Assembly: GCF_001653755.1 (NCBI RefSeq)
Contig: NZ_CP015125.1
Span: 990,001 to 1,054,000, forward strand
Length of the DNA stretch: 64,000 bases
Direction of reading: 5' to 3'
DNA from: Dokdonia donghaensis DSW-1
Lineage (GTDB): Bacteria > Bacteroidota > Bacteroidia > Flavobacteriales > Flavobacteriaceae
Below are positions 19,077 through 27,051 of this stretch, one piece after another (within the stretch, counting starts at the first letter, position 1; every line of letters begins with the position of its first letter). The notes beneath the pieces are model-generated. The model was given only the letters and a program-made list of their open reading frames with translations. It ran no database searches and had not been told where the DNA came from. Position numbers and translations under genes: made by a program.

Positions 19077-19734
19077 TGCTTAGTTCTTTAATCTCAATAT
19101 TTGTGATGTCTGTTTGGGTTACTGTTTGTTTTGCAAGTTGTGCCATTGCTCTAGCAATGTCTTTTGCTTGTGTAGACTTCCATTTTTTGAGTGGTCCTAC
19201 CATAAAGAAGTCCATAACGGCCATCATCATTTTGAGAGCTTTCTCGCCTTTGCGAGCGTCATCTGGGCGACCATTTATAAAAGCAGGTTTAAGAATGTAG
19301 GTGTTCTCAATTCCTACCCTACTCAAGTCGCGCTCCATCTCACCTTTTGTACGCACATAGAAAAACGGACTCTTAGCCGAAGTTCCCGCCGAAGAAATGA
19401 CCATATAACTTGCTATCCCTTGTTGCTTTGCTAGTTGTGCCGTTTCAACAGGAATGCCGTAGTCTATAGCTTTATATTTCTCTCTATCTGGTGTTTGGGC
19501 TTTTGTGGTGCCTATGCAGCAAAAAACAACATCACCTGTAAATTGCTCCTTGAAGGTGCTTGTGTCTAATAAATCACAAATAATCTCTTCCACTTTTTCG
19601 TGTGTAAAAGCGGTAGGCCGCCTTGTAAAGATTTTCACTTTAGAAAATGCTGGGTCTCTTATGAGTAACTCTGTTAAAAGTCCGCCAGTAAGACCTGTGG
19701 CGCCGAGTATAATTGCTGTTTTAGACATACTCAA
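19060..19734 (-). CDS. NAD(P)-binding Rossmann-fold oxidoreductase (HTATIP2/YwnB-like)
   Basis: 224 residues. The N-terminal ILGATGLTGGLLTELL is an extended/atypical SDR nucleotide-binding loop; VFCCIGTTKAQ and YMVISSAG follow, then a KGEMERDL segment with the expected Lys. Similar small proteins are called NAD(P)H-binding or nucleoside-diphosphate-sugar epimerase-like. Substrate unknown. First gene of a three-gene minus-strand group with the two VOC proteins. Confidence 0.82.
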   Translation of the reverse strand: MSMSKTAIILGATGLTGGLLTELLIRDPAFSKVKIFTRRPTAFTHEKVEEIICDLLDTSTFKEQFTGDVVFCCIGTTKAQTPDREKYKAIDYGIPVETAQLAKQQGIASYMVISSAGTSAKSPFFYVRTKGEMERDLSRVGIENTYILKPAFINGRPDDARKGEKALKMMMAVMDFFMVGPLKKWKSTQAKDIARAMAQLAKQTVTQTDITNIEIKELSSAYHV

Positions 19735-19785
19735 AGTTACGATTTATACTACAAAACCTTCTGAGTACTTTGTAACTTGCATACA

Positions 19786-20898
19786 ATGTCTGAGCTGCCT
19801 ATAAAAAAGATAATTCACGTAGATATGGATGCATTTTATGCATCTGTAGAGCAGCTGGACAACCCAGATTTACGAGGTAAAGCTATTGCTGTAGGTGGCG
19901 GTGGTGAGCGTGGTGTGGTAAGTGCAGCGAGTTATGAGGCTCGTAAATATGGTGTGCGGTCTGCTATGGCGGGTGCGCTTGCGCGAAAACTGTGTCCCGA
20001 CCTCATATTTGTAAAGACTAACTTTGAGCGATACCGAGAGGTCTCTGCTCAGATACGCTCCGTTTTTCACGAGTTTACAGATCTTGTAGAACCCTTATCA
20101 CTAGATGAAGCCTACCTAGATGTTACCGAAAACAAAGTAGGAATGCCTAGCGCAACCGTTATTGCCTCGTGGATACGACAACGCATAAAAGAAAAAACAG
20201 GACTCAATGCCAGCGCAGGAATAAGCATCAATAAGTTTATTGCAAAAGTTGCCAGTGACATTAATAAACCTAATGGCCAGAAAACCATACCGCCAGAGGA
20301 GGTAATCACCTTTCTTGAGGAACTAGACATCAGAAAGTTTTACGGTATAGGAAAAAAGACTGCCGAAAAAATGTATCTACACGGCATTTTTACCGGGATG
20401 GATCTCAAATTAAAATCAAAAGAATATCTGAGTGACAACTTTGGAAAAAGTGGAGCTTACTACTATGATATTGTGAGAGGCATACAACATAGCGAAGTAA
20501 AGCCTAACCGCATACGCAAGTCACTTGCGGCTGAGCGCACCTTTAGAGAAAACATCACCTCGGAGATTTTTATGCTTGAAAAGCTAGAACACATAGCCGA
20601 AGAAGTGGAGAGAAGATTAGAAAAAAGCAAAGTAGCAGGGAAGACTATTACTCTCAAAATAAAATACTCAGACTTTACACTACAGACGCGCTCAAAAACG
20701 CTGGACTTTTACGTGAGGTCTAAAGACATCATACTAGAAACCGCAAAGGACTTACTGTATCAAGAAAAAATGAAAAATAGCGTGCGTCTCTTAGGTATCT
20801 CATTATCTAACCTCAATACCGAAGACCGTAAAAAGAAGGATGCAGCAAAAGCTGTAAAAGAAGAGGAGATCGATGTGCAGATGCGCTTTACCTTCTAG
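19786..20898 (+). CDS. dinB: DNA polymerase IV (Y-family, translesion)
   Basis: About 370 residues from ATG 19786; a TTG at 19777 would add three residues. HVDMDAFYASVEQ with catalytic Asp residues and SLDEAYLDVT with the second catalytic pair are clear; helix-hairpin-helix IRKFYGIGKKTAEKM and a little-finger domain follow. The C-terminus lacks a recognisable beta-clamp QLxLF box; the last residues are VQMRFTF, which could serve as one. A near-copy of the palindrome sits at 19977 (ALARKL). Confidence 0.95.
   Translation: MSELPIKKIIHVDMDAFYASVEQLDNPDLRGKAIAVGGGGERGVVSAASYEARKYGVRSAMAGALARKLCPDLIFVKTNFERYREVSAQIRSVFHEFTDLVEPLSLDEAYLDVTENKVGMPSATVIASWIRQRIKEKTGLNASAGISINKFIAKVASDINKPNGQKTIPPEEVITFLEELDIRKFYGIGKKTAEKMYLHGIFTGMDLKLKSKEYLSDNFGKSGAYYYDIVRGIQHSEVKPNRIRKSLAAERTFRENITSEIFMLEKLEHIAEEVERRLEKSKVAGKTITLKIKYSDFTLQTRSKTLDFYVRSKDIILETAKDLLYQEKMKNSVRLLGISLSNLNTEDRKKKDAAKAVKEEEIDVQMRFTF
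19977..19990. repeat. Near-copy of the 14-bp palindrome (two mismatches)
   Basis: GCTTGCGCGAAAAC in dinB; the mismatch at position 5 breaks the central TCGCGA. Confidence 0.5.
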
Positions 20899-21329
20899 CA
20901 AGACATATCTGCTACAATTTTCCAAACGCCGTTTATACGTTTAAAGATGATGATAAAAACACTGTCTGCATTTCCTACTTTACGTTTGAGATGATATTCT
21001 CCCATCACGTAATAAGCGTTTTCTTCTATGAGTGTCATATCATTAATCACAAATTGCAACTCACCTGTGTGATCTAGCGTAGGGTATCTTTTTTTATAAT
21101 TTGCTAGCGTTTTGTCCCAGCCATATGTAAGGCCTTTACTTCCATAAAACTTTAAGGAATCACTCTTCCAGTAGCCTTGCAAAAAAGCTTCTAGATCTCC
21201 CTGTGACCAGGCTTCTTGCTGTGCTTTTAAGACAGCGGTAATGGCTGCCTTATCTTGAGCAACTGTAGGTTGTTGCTGGCAATTTATTAATAAGAAACTA
21301 GCAAGCAAGAGCGTGATAACGATTTTCAT
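20895..21329 (-). CDS. SnoaL-like/DUF4440 (NTF2 fold) lipoprotein
   Basis: 144 residues; MKIVITLLLASFLLINC is a lipoprotein signal. The mature part (AAITAVLKAQQEAWSQGDLEAFLQGYW ... YHLKRKVGNADSVFIIIFKRINGVWKIVADM) has the NTF2-like layout of DUF4440/SnoaL proteins. Catalytic function unknown. Converges with dinB, overlapping it by four bases. Confidence 0.83.
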   Translation of the reverse strand: MKIVITLLLASFLLINCQQQPTVAQDKAAITAVLKAQQEAWSQGDLEAFLQGYWKSDSLKFYGSKGLTYGWDKTLANYKKRYPTLDHTGELQFVINDMTLIEENAYYVMGEYHLKRKVGNADSVFIIIFKRINGVWKIVADMSC

Positions 21330-21381
21330 AATAAGCCTATTTCCTATAAAGATACATTATAGCACATAGGACTAAATGTGA

Positions 21382-22485
21382 CTATCCTAAAATTTTAGTC
21401 TGCCGCCTGTAAAAGGCATCTTGCTGTCGTTTTAAAATCTCTTTTGCCATCTTTTTCTTGTAGTTGTATAGCTCTTCATCTTGAGCGATGTCTGTATACA
21501 CGCGATCATTTACAATGTGATCTGTCTCGGTAAGTATTTTGCGTTGTAAGGCTTTTTGTGCACTCCATTCTTTTATGGTGAGCTCGTGGTCTGCAAGTTT
21601 TATATCATACTCACCCATAGGCGAGATAAGCTTAGAAAATATAGGTGCCGTCTCTATTGCAAGAAAGAGTAAGAAAATAAACAGCGAGGGTAACCACGGG
21701 AGTTCTTTCATCGCATCTATGCGCGCCATTAATCCGTCAAAGTTATTTATAATGGGCTGACTCGTGCTTACAGCAGTGTTGAACTCGTCGCGCAGCTGTA
21801 TTTTTTGCGCCTCAGCTTGAGCTATTTTTTCTGCATTTGTGGCTTTGATAGTAGTGAGTTCTGCAAGAGCGGCATCGTGTTTATCTCGCTTTTCTTGATA
21901 GACTGGGCCTTTGCCTAGTAGCTCTGTGCCAGCAGTACCTTCTGCCTCGTCTATGTAGATTTCATACAGGTTATTTACTTCTGTCTCTTTGGTAGCGATT
22001 TCTTGTTTTGCGGCAGCTATTTGGGCATCCAGTTTATTGATTTCTGGGGTGTATTGTGCGAGTATCTCGCCTTGATTTTGCACGGTAAACTCATTTTTTT
22101 GACTGAGCATCACGCGGTCTATCTCTTTTTCAAATATTTTAAGCTCTAAGGGTTTTGAAATCACCACAGCAATAATTACCGCAAGAATAAGGCGCGGTAT
22201 TGCCATTCCAAATTCTTTCCACCAGTTGTTTCGCTTTTTAAGTGTAGAAACAATAAAACGGTCTAGATTAAAAATAACCAGTCCCCATAATAAACCAAAA
22301 AGTATGGCTCTATACACATTATCAAAAACGGTAAAAAGCGCATAGGTTGCTGCGATGGTGGCTAATACGGCTGTAAAAAATACGGTAGCACCAATGCCAG
22401 CATATTTATTCTTTTCTCCGCGAGAGCAGGTGTCTAAAACGTCACGATCTGCACCAGAGCAGAGAATAAAAAAGGATTGAATCAT
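21382..22485 (-). CDS. DUF4407 membrane protein
   Basis: 367 residues. Two membrane segments near residues 28-75, a third near 90-110, a long charged alpha-helical region (about residues 125-245) likely coiled coil, then a further membrane segment (LPSLFIFLLFLAIETAPIF) and a charged tail. This is the DUF4407 layout. The ETAPIF motif is conserved in the family as I recall it. Function not established. It is divergent from nothing and shares orientation with the MscS-type gene upstream. Confidence 0.8.
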   Translation of the reverse strand: MIQSFFILCSGADRDVLDTCSRGEKNKYAGIGATVFFTAVLATIAATYALFTVFDNVYRAILFGLLWGLVIFNLDRFIVSTLKKRNNWWKEFGMAIPRLILAVIIAVVISKPLELKIFEKEIDRVMLSQKNEFTVQNQGEILAQYTPEINKLDAQIAAAKQEIATKETEVNNLYEIYIDEAEGTAGTELLGKGPVYQEKRDKHDAALAELTTIKATNAEKIAQAEAQKIQLRDEFNTAVSTSQPIINNFDGLMARIDAMKELPWLPSLFIFLLFLAIETAPIFSKLISPMGEYDIKLADHELTIKEWSAQKALQRKILTETDHIVNDRVYTDIAQDEELYNYKKKMAKEILKRQQDAFYRRQTKILG

Positions 22486-22616
22486 AATACGGTTCGTTTA
22501 GTTAGTTTTTGAGTGGGTGGTTGTTATGCACCCGGCTGATTGATGAGGGTGTGGAGTACTACAACGACGGTTTCCTGCTTTTTCGTATGTATTATACAAT
22601 AAGGTCCAGCCGTAGG

Positions 22617-22641
22617 TGAGTCTCTTGCTTTTAGAGACTCA
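22617..22641. terminator. Nine-base-pair hairpin between the mechanosensitive channel and DUF4407 genes
   Basis: TGAGTCTCT (22617-22625) pairs with AGAGACTCA (22633-22641), loop seven bases. It lies downstream of the channel gene. No T-run follows on the minus strand, so termination is possible but not certain. Confidence 0.4.
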
Positions 22642-22675
22642 TAAAATATGAGATTGTTGCAGTTGTGTGTGTTAC

Positions 22676-22689
22676 GCTTTCGCGAAAGC
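22676..22689. repeat. 14-bp palindrome, copy 9 (intergenic)
   Basis: Perfect copy 9 bp beyond the stop codon of the mechanosensitive channel gene. Confidence 0.95.
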
Positions 22690-22698
22690 GCAAAAAAC

Positions 22699-23970
22699 CT
22701 ATTGAGAAACGTCTATAAAGTTATCACGATTAGGGCTACTAGGGTACTCAAAGAGTTCAAGATCAAAGTAAGGTACGGCGGCCAAAAAATGGTCAAAAAG
22801 ATCTGCTATTATGTACTCGTAGTTTTCCCACTTTTTGTCTTTACTAAAACAATATACCTCTAGTGGGATACCTTGTGGAGTAGGAGCCAGCTGGCGACAC
22901 ATAAGAAGCATCTCTTTGTGTATGGCGCTGTGGTTTTGAATATAGGTCTCCATATATTTTCTAAAAAGACCTACGTTAGTCAGGTTGCTACCATTAATCT
23001 GGATAGACTTATCAGAATCATCTCGCTCGTTAATGCGGGCCAGTTTTTCCTCCATATTTGTGAGGTAATCTGTGATGAGTCCTATTCTCTTAAAGCGCTG
23101 TATATCTTCGTCAGTAAGAAATTTTATGCTGTCTTGTTTTATGTATAAAGAACGTTTTATACGACGACCAGGACTGTCTGTCATACCACGCCAGTTCTTA
23201 AAAGAGTCTGAGATAAGCGCGTAGGTAGGTATGGTGGTGATGGTCATATCAAAGTTTTGAACCTTTACCGTTGCGAGGTTAATCTCTACCACATCACCAT
23301 CTGCTCCATACTTTTCAAAAGTAATCCAGTCGCCTATGCGCACCATATCATTTATAGCGACCTGAATACTCGCTACAAATCCAAGAATAGTGTCTTTAAA
23401 AATAAGTAATATAATGGCTGAGGCGGCACCAAAAGTTCCCAAGGCCTGCCCTAGTGAAACAGGTGTTATAAGACTTATGGCGTAAAAGATGGTAAACACC
23501 CACGCAAAAATCATAAAGACCTGTATGTAGCTATCTATAGGTTTATCTCGTAAGCCTGGTATGGTTTTAAAGTAATCTCTAAGGGTGTGTAAAAGTGCTC
23601 TTATAATTCGTAGCGCAAGAATGATTCCTATAAGATTAAGAATCACGCTAAAAACGTGTTGCAGTTCAAGAAAATCGTCTAGTACAAATGGAAGCGCTCC
23701 TATAAGTAAATATAATGGGAGTATGTGTGCTAGTCTTCTAGGTACACGGTTTTTGATGAGGAGATCATCAAAATTTGTTTTTGAACTTTTTGAAATATAT
23801 GCTGCTAGGTTTCGCAGTACTTTACGCACAAGCATATCTGCCAGAAAAACCAAAACAAGCACAATAACACCTAGTACAAAGGCATTGAGATACTTAGAGA
23901 AGGTTTCTGATAGTCCCCAATCAATAAAATAATCAAAGAAAAAACAGCTTATTTCCTTTTTATAATCCAT
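22699..23970 (-). CDS. Mechanosensitive ion channel, MscS superfamily (YbdG-like)
   Basis: 423 residues. Several membrane segments in the first half, the MscS pore-lining helix pattern GQALGTFGAASAIILLIFKDTILGFVASIQVAINDMVRIGDWI (residues about 180-220), then a beta domain VEINLATVKVQNFDMTITTIPT and a C-terminal alpha/beta domain. Size and the long tail suggest the YbdG/MscM-type group of osmotic or minor-conductance channels. Acts in the inner membrane to release solutes on hypo-osmotic shock. Confidence 0.9.
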   Translation of the reverse strand: MDYKKEISCFFFDYFIDWGLSETFSKYLNAFVLGVIVLVLVFLADMLVRKVLRNLAAYISKSSKTNFDDLLIKNRVPRRLAHILPLYLLIGALPFVLDDFLELQHVFSVILNLIGIILALRIIRALLHTLRDYFKTIPGLRDKPIDSYIQVFMIFAWVFTIFYAISLITPVSLGQALGTFGAASAIILLIFKDTILGFVASIQVAINDMVRIGDWITFEKYGADGDVVEINLATVKVQNFDMTITTIPTYALISDSFKNWRGMTDSPGRRIKRSLYIKQDSIKFLTDEDIQRFKRIGLITDYLTNMEEKLARINERDDSDKSIQINGSNLTNVGLFRKYMETYIQNHSAIHKEMLLMCRQLAPTPQGIPLEVYCFSKDKKWENYEYIIADLFDHFLAAVPYFDLELFEYPSSPNRDNFIDVSQ

Positions 23971-24055
23971 TGCCGCAAAGCTACATATATCTGTATTAAT
24001 GGCTTTGCTATTGGCTTTGTTTTAAGAAATAAGCTGTGTGAAGTGTAGCTTGTAA

Positions 24056-26419
24056 TTATTCTTTTATTTTCACAAATTTGAAAGATGGTTTCTCTTTTTC
24101 AGAACCTCTTGAAATGAGCTGCATAGTATACAAAGGGTTTTCAAATAATTCAATCATCTCGTCGTCTGAGAGTAACTTGTCATTATAGTAATAAAGTGCT
24201 TTTTGTTGAAGTAGATCCTTATGGATAATCATTTTATTATGTAAGGTAGAAGTCTGCGTGCTAATATTAGGTTCCTTAGATTTAAGTATCGCTTCTTCTT
24301 TTGAGATTTCTTTTCCTTCAAATTCAAAAATACCGCCATTTAGAGCGTGCTGTTCAACGTTTTTTGATAAGGAACCATCTTCATCATAACTTGCTTTAAC
24401 TTCAAAATGATTGCTTTTTTGAGTTGAAATAGCGTCTTGTTGTCCAGCTACTTTAGTTTTAATTGGCTCTGTACTTCCTATAAAAGTTTTGGGCGGGTTG
24501 CTGTATGGATACGGTGTTTTAATTTCTGTTATACCATCTTTTGCAAGGCGTACAGCTTCTTCATAAGTTACTTCTTTGCCATTATGGATAAAAAGGCTAC
24601 CCAGTTTATACATTTTAAGTAAATGTTCTTCTGGAGATGGCGGTGGTGGCGGTGGCGGAAGCTCTCCGCTAGCTACTGGCAGTGCAGGAGGTGGCGGAGG
24701 AATAAGGCGTAAACTGTTATTTGCCTTATACAATTGCGTTTGTCTAAAAACAGCTTCGGCTTTATTTATAAACCCTTTTGAATTGCCCTTAAAAATCATA
24801 GACCTCACAGGCGCTGCAAACTCTTCTTTTGTCCACTTTGCGGTGATTTTATCTACGCTTTCGCGAAAGCTGTCAAGCGGTGTGTAACTACCATTTGCAT
24901 AAATACTATCATTTCTTACTTCGATAACGAGTGCGTTTTTACCATTACGTGCTGCACCTTCTACAAACTGTGTTGCGTAGGTTGAGGTTTGAGGTGCCTT
25001 GGTAGTTACGTTTTTTTGACTTTGCCAGTATGGACTAGTCCATACATCTACTCTGTATCTACTATTTGTGCGATCGCCAATAGCGTAATAAGGGAGATCA
25101 TCTGGGTGATAATCTAAAATAGTTTTATTTGAAATTTCCTCGTTGTCTAAAAATATGGCAAACAACGATGTGTTTTGCCACTTAACAAGGTCTTCATAAT
25201 TTGGTTTTTTTGATTTTACAAAATTTGCTCTTACAAGTGCATTTGCCTCAGGATCAAAAATTGCATTTTGGTCATCAACCAAATTTGAAGTGCAAAAAGT
25301 AACTCTACTAAAATTCCATAGCTCTGCTACGAGTAGTTGCTTTTCTCTTCCTAACTTGCTAGATACTCCTGGTCTACCTTGTATAGATAAGTAGTCGTAA
25401 ACCGTTTCCTTAATAAGGTTCTCGATGCCTTTTAAAGAGATAGGTTTTAGTTTGTAATAGAAATTACCTTCGGTGTCTAGTTCTAGCTCAAGTGTATTTG
25501 TCACACTATTCTCGTATGACAAAAAACCAGAAACAGCATTTGGTCCAGATTGTGCAACAATAGCTTGATTAAAAAAGAGAACGCACAAGCCTATGATAGG
25601 AATGAGCAGCAATGCGCGCAGCGCTACTTTTTTACGACTAAATGATTGTGATAACATAACGATTCGTTTTTTAGTTAATGAATAATTAAAAGGACTCTCG
25701 AGTGCAGTGTGATGAGTACTGCTTACATAACTTAAGAGTATATTTTGATATATAGCAATATTACCTTTATCTGCTATGGCACCTTGATCTGCTAGAAATT
25801 CGTGATTTAATTTTATAGAATTTTTATAAAGCCACACCAGCGGATTAAACCAGAAAATAACCTGTATAAATTCTATGGCAATAATATCTAAAGAGTGCTT
25901 TTGGCGCACGTGGGTTGCCTCGTGAGCAAGTACTTCTGGAGCTATTTCTTTTTGTGTGTACGACTGTTTGTTTACAAAAATCCACTTTAGGAATGAGTGT
26001 GGAACCATCACTTGCTCTAATAAAGCAAGCGTAAAATGTGATGATGGGTGAAGCTCTGCCTGATGTACCTTTCGCTTTAAGCGCACAAGATTTACAGTAA
26101 AACGTGTTGCAAAAATGAATACCCCTAGAAAGTATATTCCCCAGATAACGGTGTTTGTATAATCTACTTCGGTAACCTGAGGCACCTGGCTTGGAATAGA
26201 AACTGTCTCTACATACTCTTGAAATATGGGAGTAATCTGTGGTGCAACTTCTGCTTGATAGGTAAAGGTGATGAGCGGTATGGTAAATGAAAACACAAGA
26301 CTTGCCAGGAGGTAAAACCTTTTAAAGTGGTGCATCGCTTTTCCTTCTAGCGCTAGCTTATAAAAGCCAAATAGGATGCCTAAACATAAAGCGCTTTTTA
26401 AGAGATAGATCAGTATCAT
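24056..26419 (-). CDS. M56 (BlaR1-like) membrane metallopeptidase with long periplasmic region
   Basis: 787 residues. Membrane segments near residues 5-22, 35-55, 90-110 and 270-290; zinc motif HEATH near residue 165 with downstream HEFLADQ. The periplasmic part is much larger than in the two M56 genes at the left end, has no TonB_C tail, and has Pro-rich runs at about residues 585-615 (PPPPPA and PPPPPPPSPEE), then repeated short strands of the type GSLFIHNGKEVTYEEAV. It overlaps blaI-like gene by four bases (ATGA), so repressor and protease are coupled. The signal is unknown; many such pairs respond to cell-wall stress. Confidence 0.9.
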   Translation of the reverse strand: MILIYLLKSALCLGILFGFYKLALEGKAMHHFKRFYLLASLVFSFTIPLITFTYQAEVAPQITPIFQEYVETVSIPSQVPQVTEVDYTNTVIWGIYFLGVFIFATRFTVNLVRLKRKVHQAELHPSSHFTLALLEQVMVPHSFLKWIFVNKQSYTQKEIAPEVLAHEATHVRQKHSLDIIAIEFIQVIFWFNPLVWLYKNSIKLNHEFLADQGAIADKGNIAIYQNILLSYVSSTHHTALESPFNYSLTKKRIVMLSQSFSRKKVALRALLLIPIIGLCVLFFNQAIVAQSGPNAVSGFLSYENSVTNTLELELDTEGNFYYKLKPISLKGIENLIKETVYDYLSIQGRPGVSSKLGREKQLLVAELWNFSRVTFCTSNLVDDQNAIFDPEANALVRANFVKSKKPNYEDLVKWQNTSLFAIFLDNEEISNKTILDYHPDDLPYYAIGDRTNSRYRVDVWTSPYWQSQKNVTTKAPQTSTYATQFVEGAARNGKNALVIEVRNDSIYANGSYTPLDSFRESVDKITAKWTKEEFAAPVRSMIFKGNSKGFINKAEAVFRQTQLYKANNSLRLIPPPPPALPVASGELPPPPPPPSPEEHLLKMYKLGSLFIHNGKEVTYEEAVRLAKDGITEIKTPYPYSNPPKTFIGSTEPIKTKVAGQQDAISTQKSNHFEVKASYDEDGSLSKNVEQHALNGGIFEFEGKEISKEEAILKSKEPNISTQTSTLHNKMIIHKDLLQQKALYYYNDKLLSDDEMIELFENPLYTMQLISRGSEKEKPSFKFVKIKE
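24857..24870. repeat. 14-bp palindrome, copy 10
   Basis: Perfect copy in the third M56 gene, read as SFRESVD. Confidence 0.95.
26070..26083. repeat. Partial copy of the extended variant palindrome
   Basis: TTTCGCTTTAAGCG in the third M56 gene; the right arm loses its match after GCG. Confidence 0.45.
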
Positions 26420-26787
26420 TTCTTTTTGGCTTTAAGTTGGTTATCTATAATTTGTTTTAACTCCTCTAGTTCTTGTTGTGAGAGATCTGTCTCACGGGTA
26501 AAGAATGAAGCAAACTGCCCAGCGCTATCATTAAAGAAATTTTTAATGAGGCCATTTACGTGTTTTGAGAAGTAGTCTGTCTTTTTTACAAGAGGGAAGT
26601 ATTCTCTAGAGCGGCCGTACTGTTTATAATCTACAAACTTCTTGTCTTGCATACGCTTAAGTAATGTTGCAATGGTTGTAGTCGCTGGCTTTGGGTCTGG
26701 ATATGCTTCTATGAGGTCTTTCATAAATGCCTTTTCCTGTTTCCAGAGCAATTGCATAAGCTGTTCTTCAGAAGTTGATAGTGCCAT
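26416..26787 (-). CDS. BlaI/MecI/CopY-family transcriptional repressor
   Basis: 123 residues. Winged-helix DNA-binding domain: STSEEQLMQLLWKQEKAFMKDLIEAYPDPKPATTTIATLLKRMQDKKFVDYKQYGRSREYFPLV matches the penicillinase-repressor family in order and length. The C-terminal helical half gives dimers and carries the cleavage site of the partner protease. It is expected to bind the TCTACA-TGTAGA operators just upstream and to be removed when the M56 partner is activated. Confidence 0.93.
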   Translation of the reverse strand: MALSTSEEQLMQLLWKQEKAFMKDLIEAYPDPKPATTTIATLLKRMQDKKFVDYKQYGRSREYFPLVKKTDYFSKHVNGLIKNFFNDSAGQFASFFTRETDLSQQELEELKQIIDNQLKAKKK

Positions 26788-26812
26788 AATGTTCTACAGT
26801 ATTAGAATGTAC

Positions 26813-26853
26813 TCTACAAATGTAGAACAAAATTTTAATTCTACAAGTGTAGA
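26813..26853 (-). promoter_or_regulatory. Two BlaI-type operators overlapping a TTG-N19-TACATTTG promoter
   Basis: TCTACA-AA-TGTAGA (26813-26826) and TCTACA-AG-TGTAGA (26840-26853) are twin six-base inverted repeats 27 bp apart, the shape bound by BlaI/MecI. On the minus strand the -33 TTG (26844-26846) lies in the distal operator and the -7 element TACATTTG (26817-26824) in the proximal one, with exactly 19 bases between. Repressor binding would block both promoter elements. Confidence 0.82.
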
Positions 26854-26896
26854 GTTAAAATATTTTAAGATAAGTGTCTGTGAATGTGTCTTTTTA

Positions 26897-26910
26897 CGCT
26901 TTCGCGAAAG
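26897..26910. repeat. 14-bp palindrome, copy 11 (intergenic)
   Basis: Perfect copy inside the 18-bp palindrome TACGCTTTCGCGAAAGCGTA, upstream of the BlaI operators. Confidence 0.95.
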
Positions 26911-26989
26911 CGTAATTACCCTCGTTCATATCAGTAGGTAATAGGCTGCTGTCTATTGTCTGGCTTCGTTTTTTGAAAAATATTGGAAT

Positions 26990-27036
26990 AAAAAAAGCGC
27001 CTTAGTAATTACTAGATTACCAAAGCGCTTTTTATT
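26990..27036 (-). terminator. Intrinsic terminator of the M20 dipeptidase gene
   Basis: AAAAGCGC (right of 26992) pairs with GCGCTTTT (near 27025-27033), extended by a mismatched inner stem (TTAGTAAT with ATTACCAA). An A-run on the plus strand gives a U-run on the minus transcript, 16 bp after the dipeptidase stop. Confidence 0.8.
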
Positions 27037-27051
27037 AAATAAGATGTAGTA

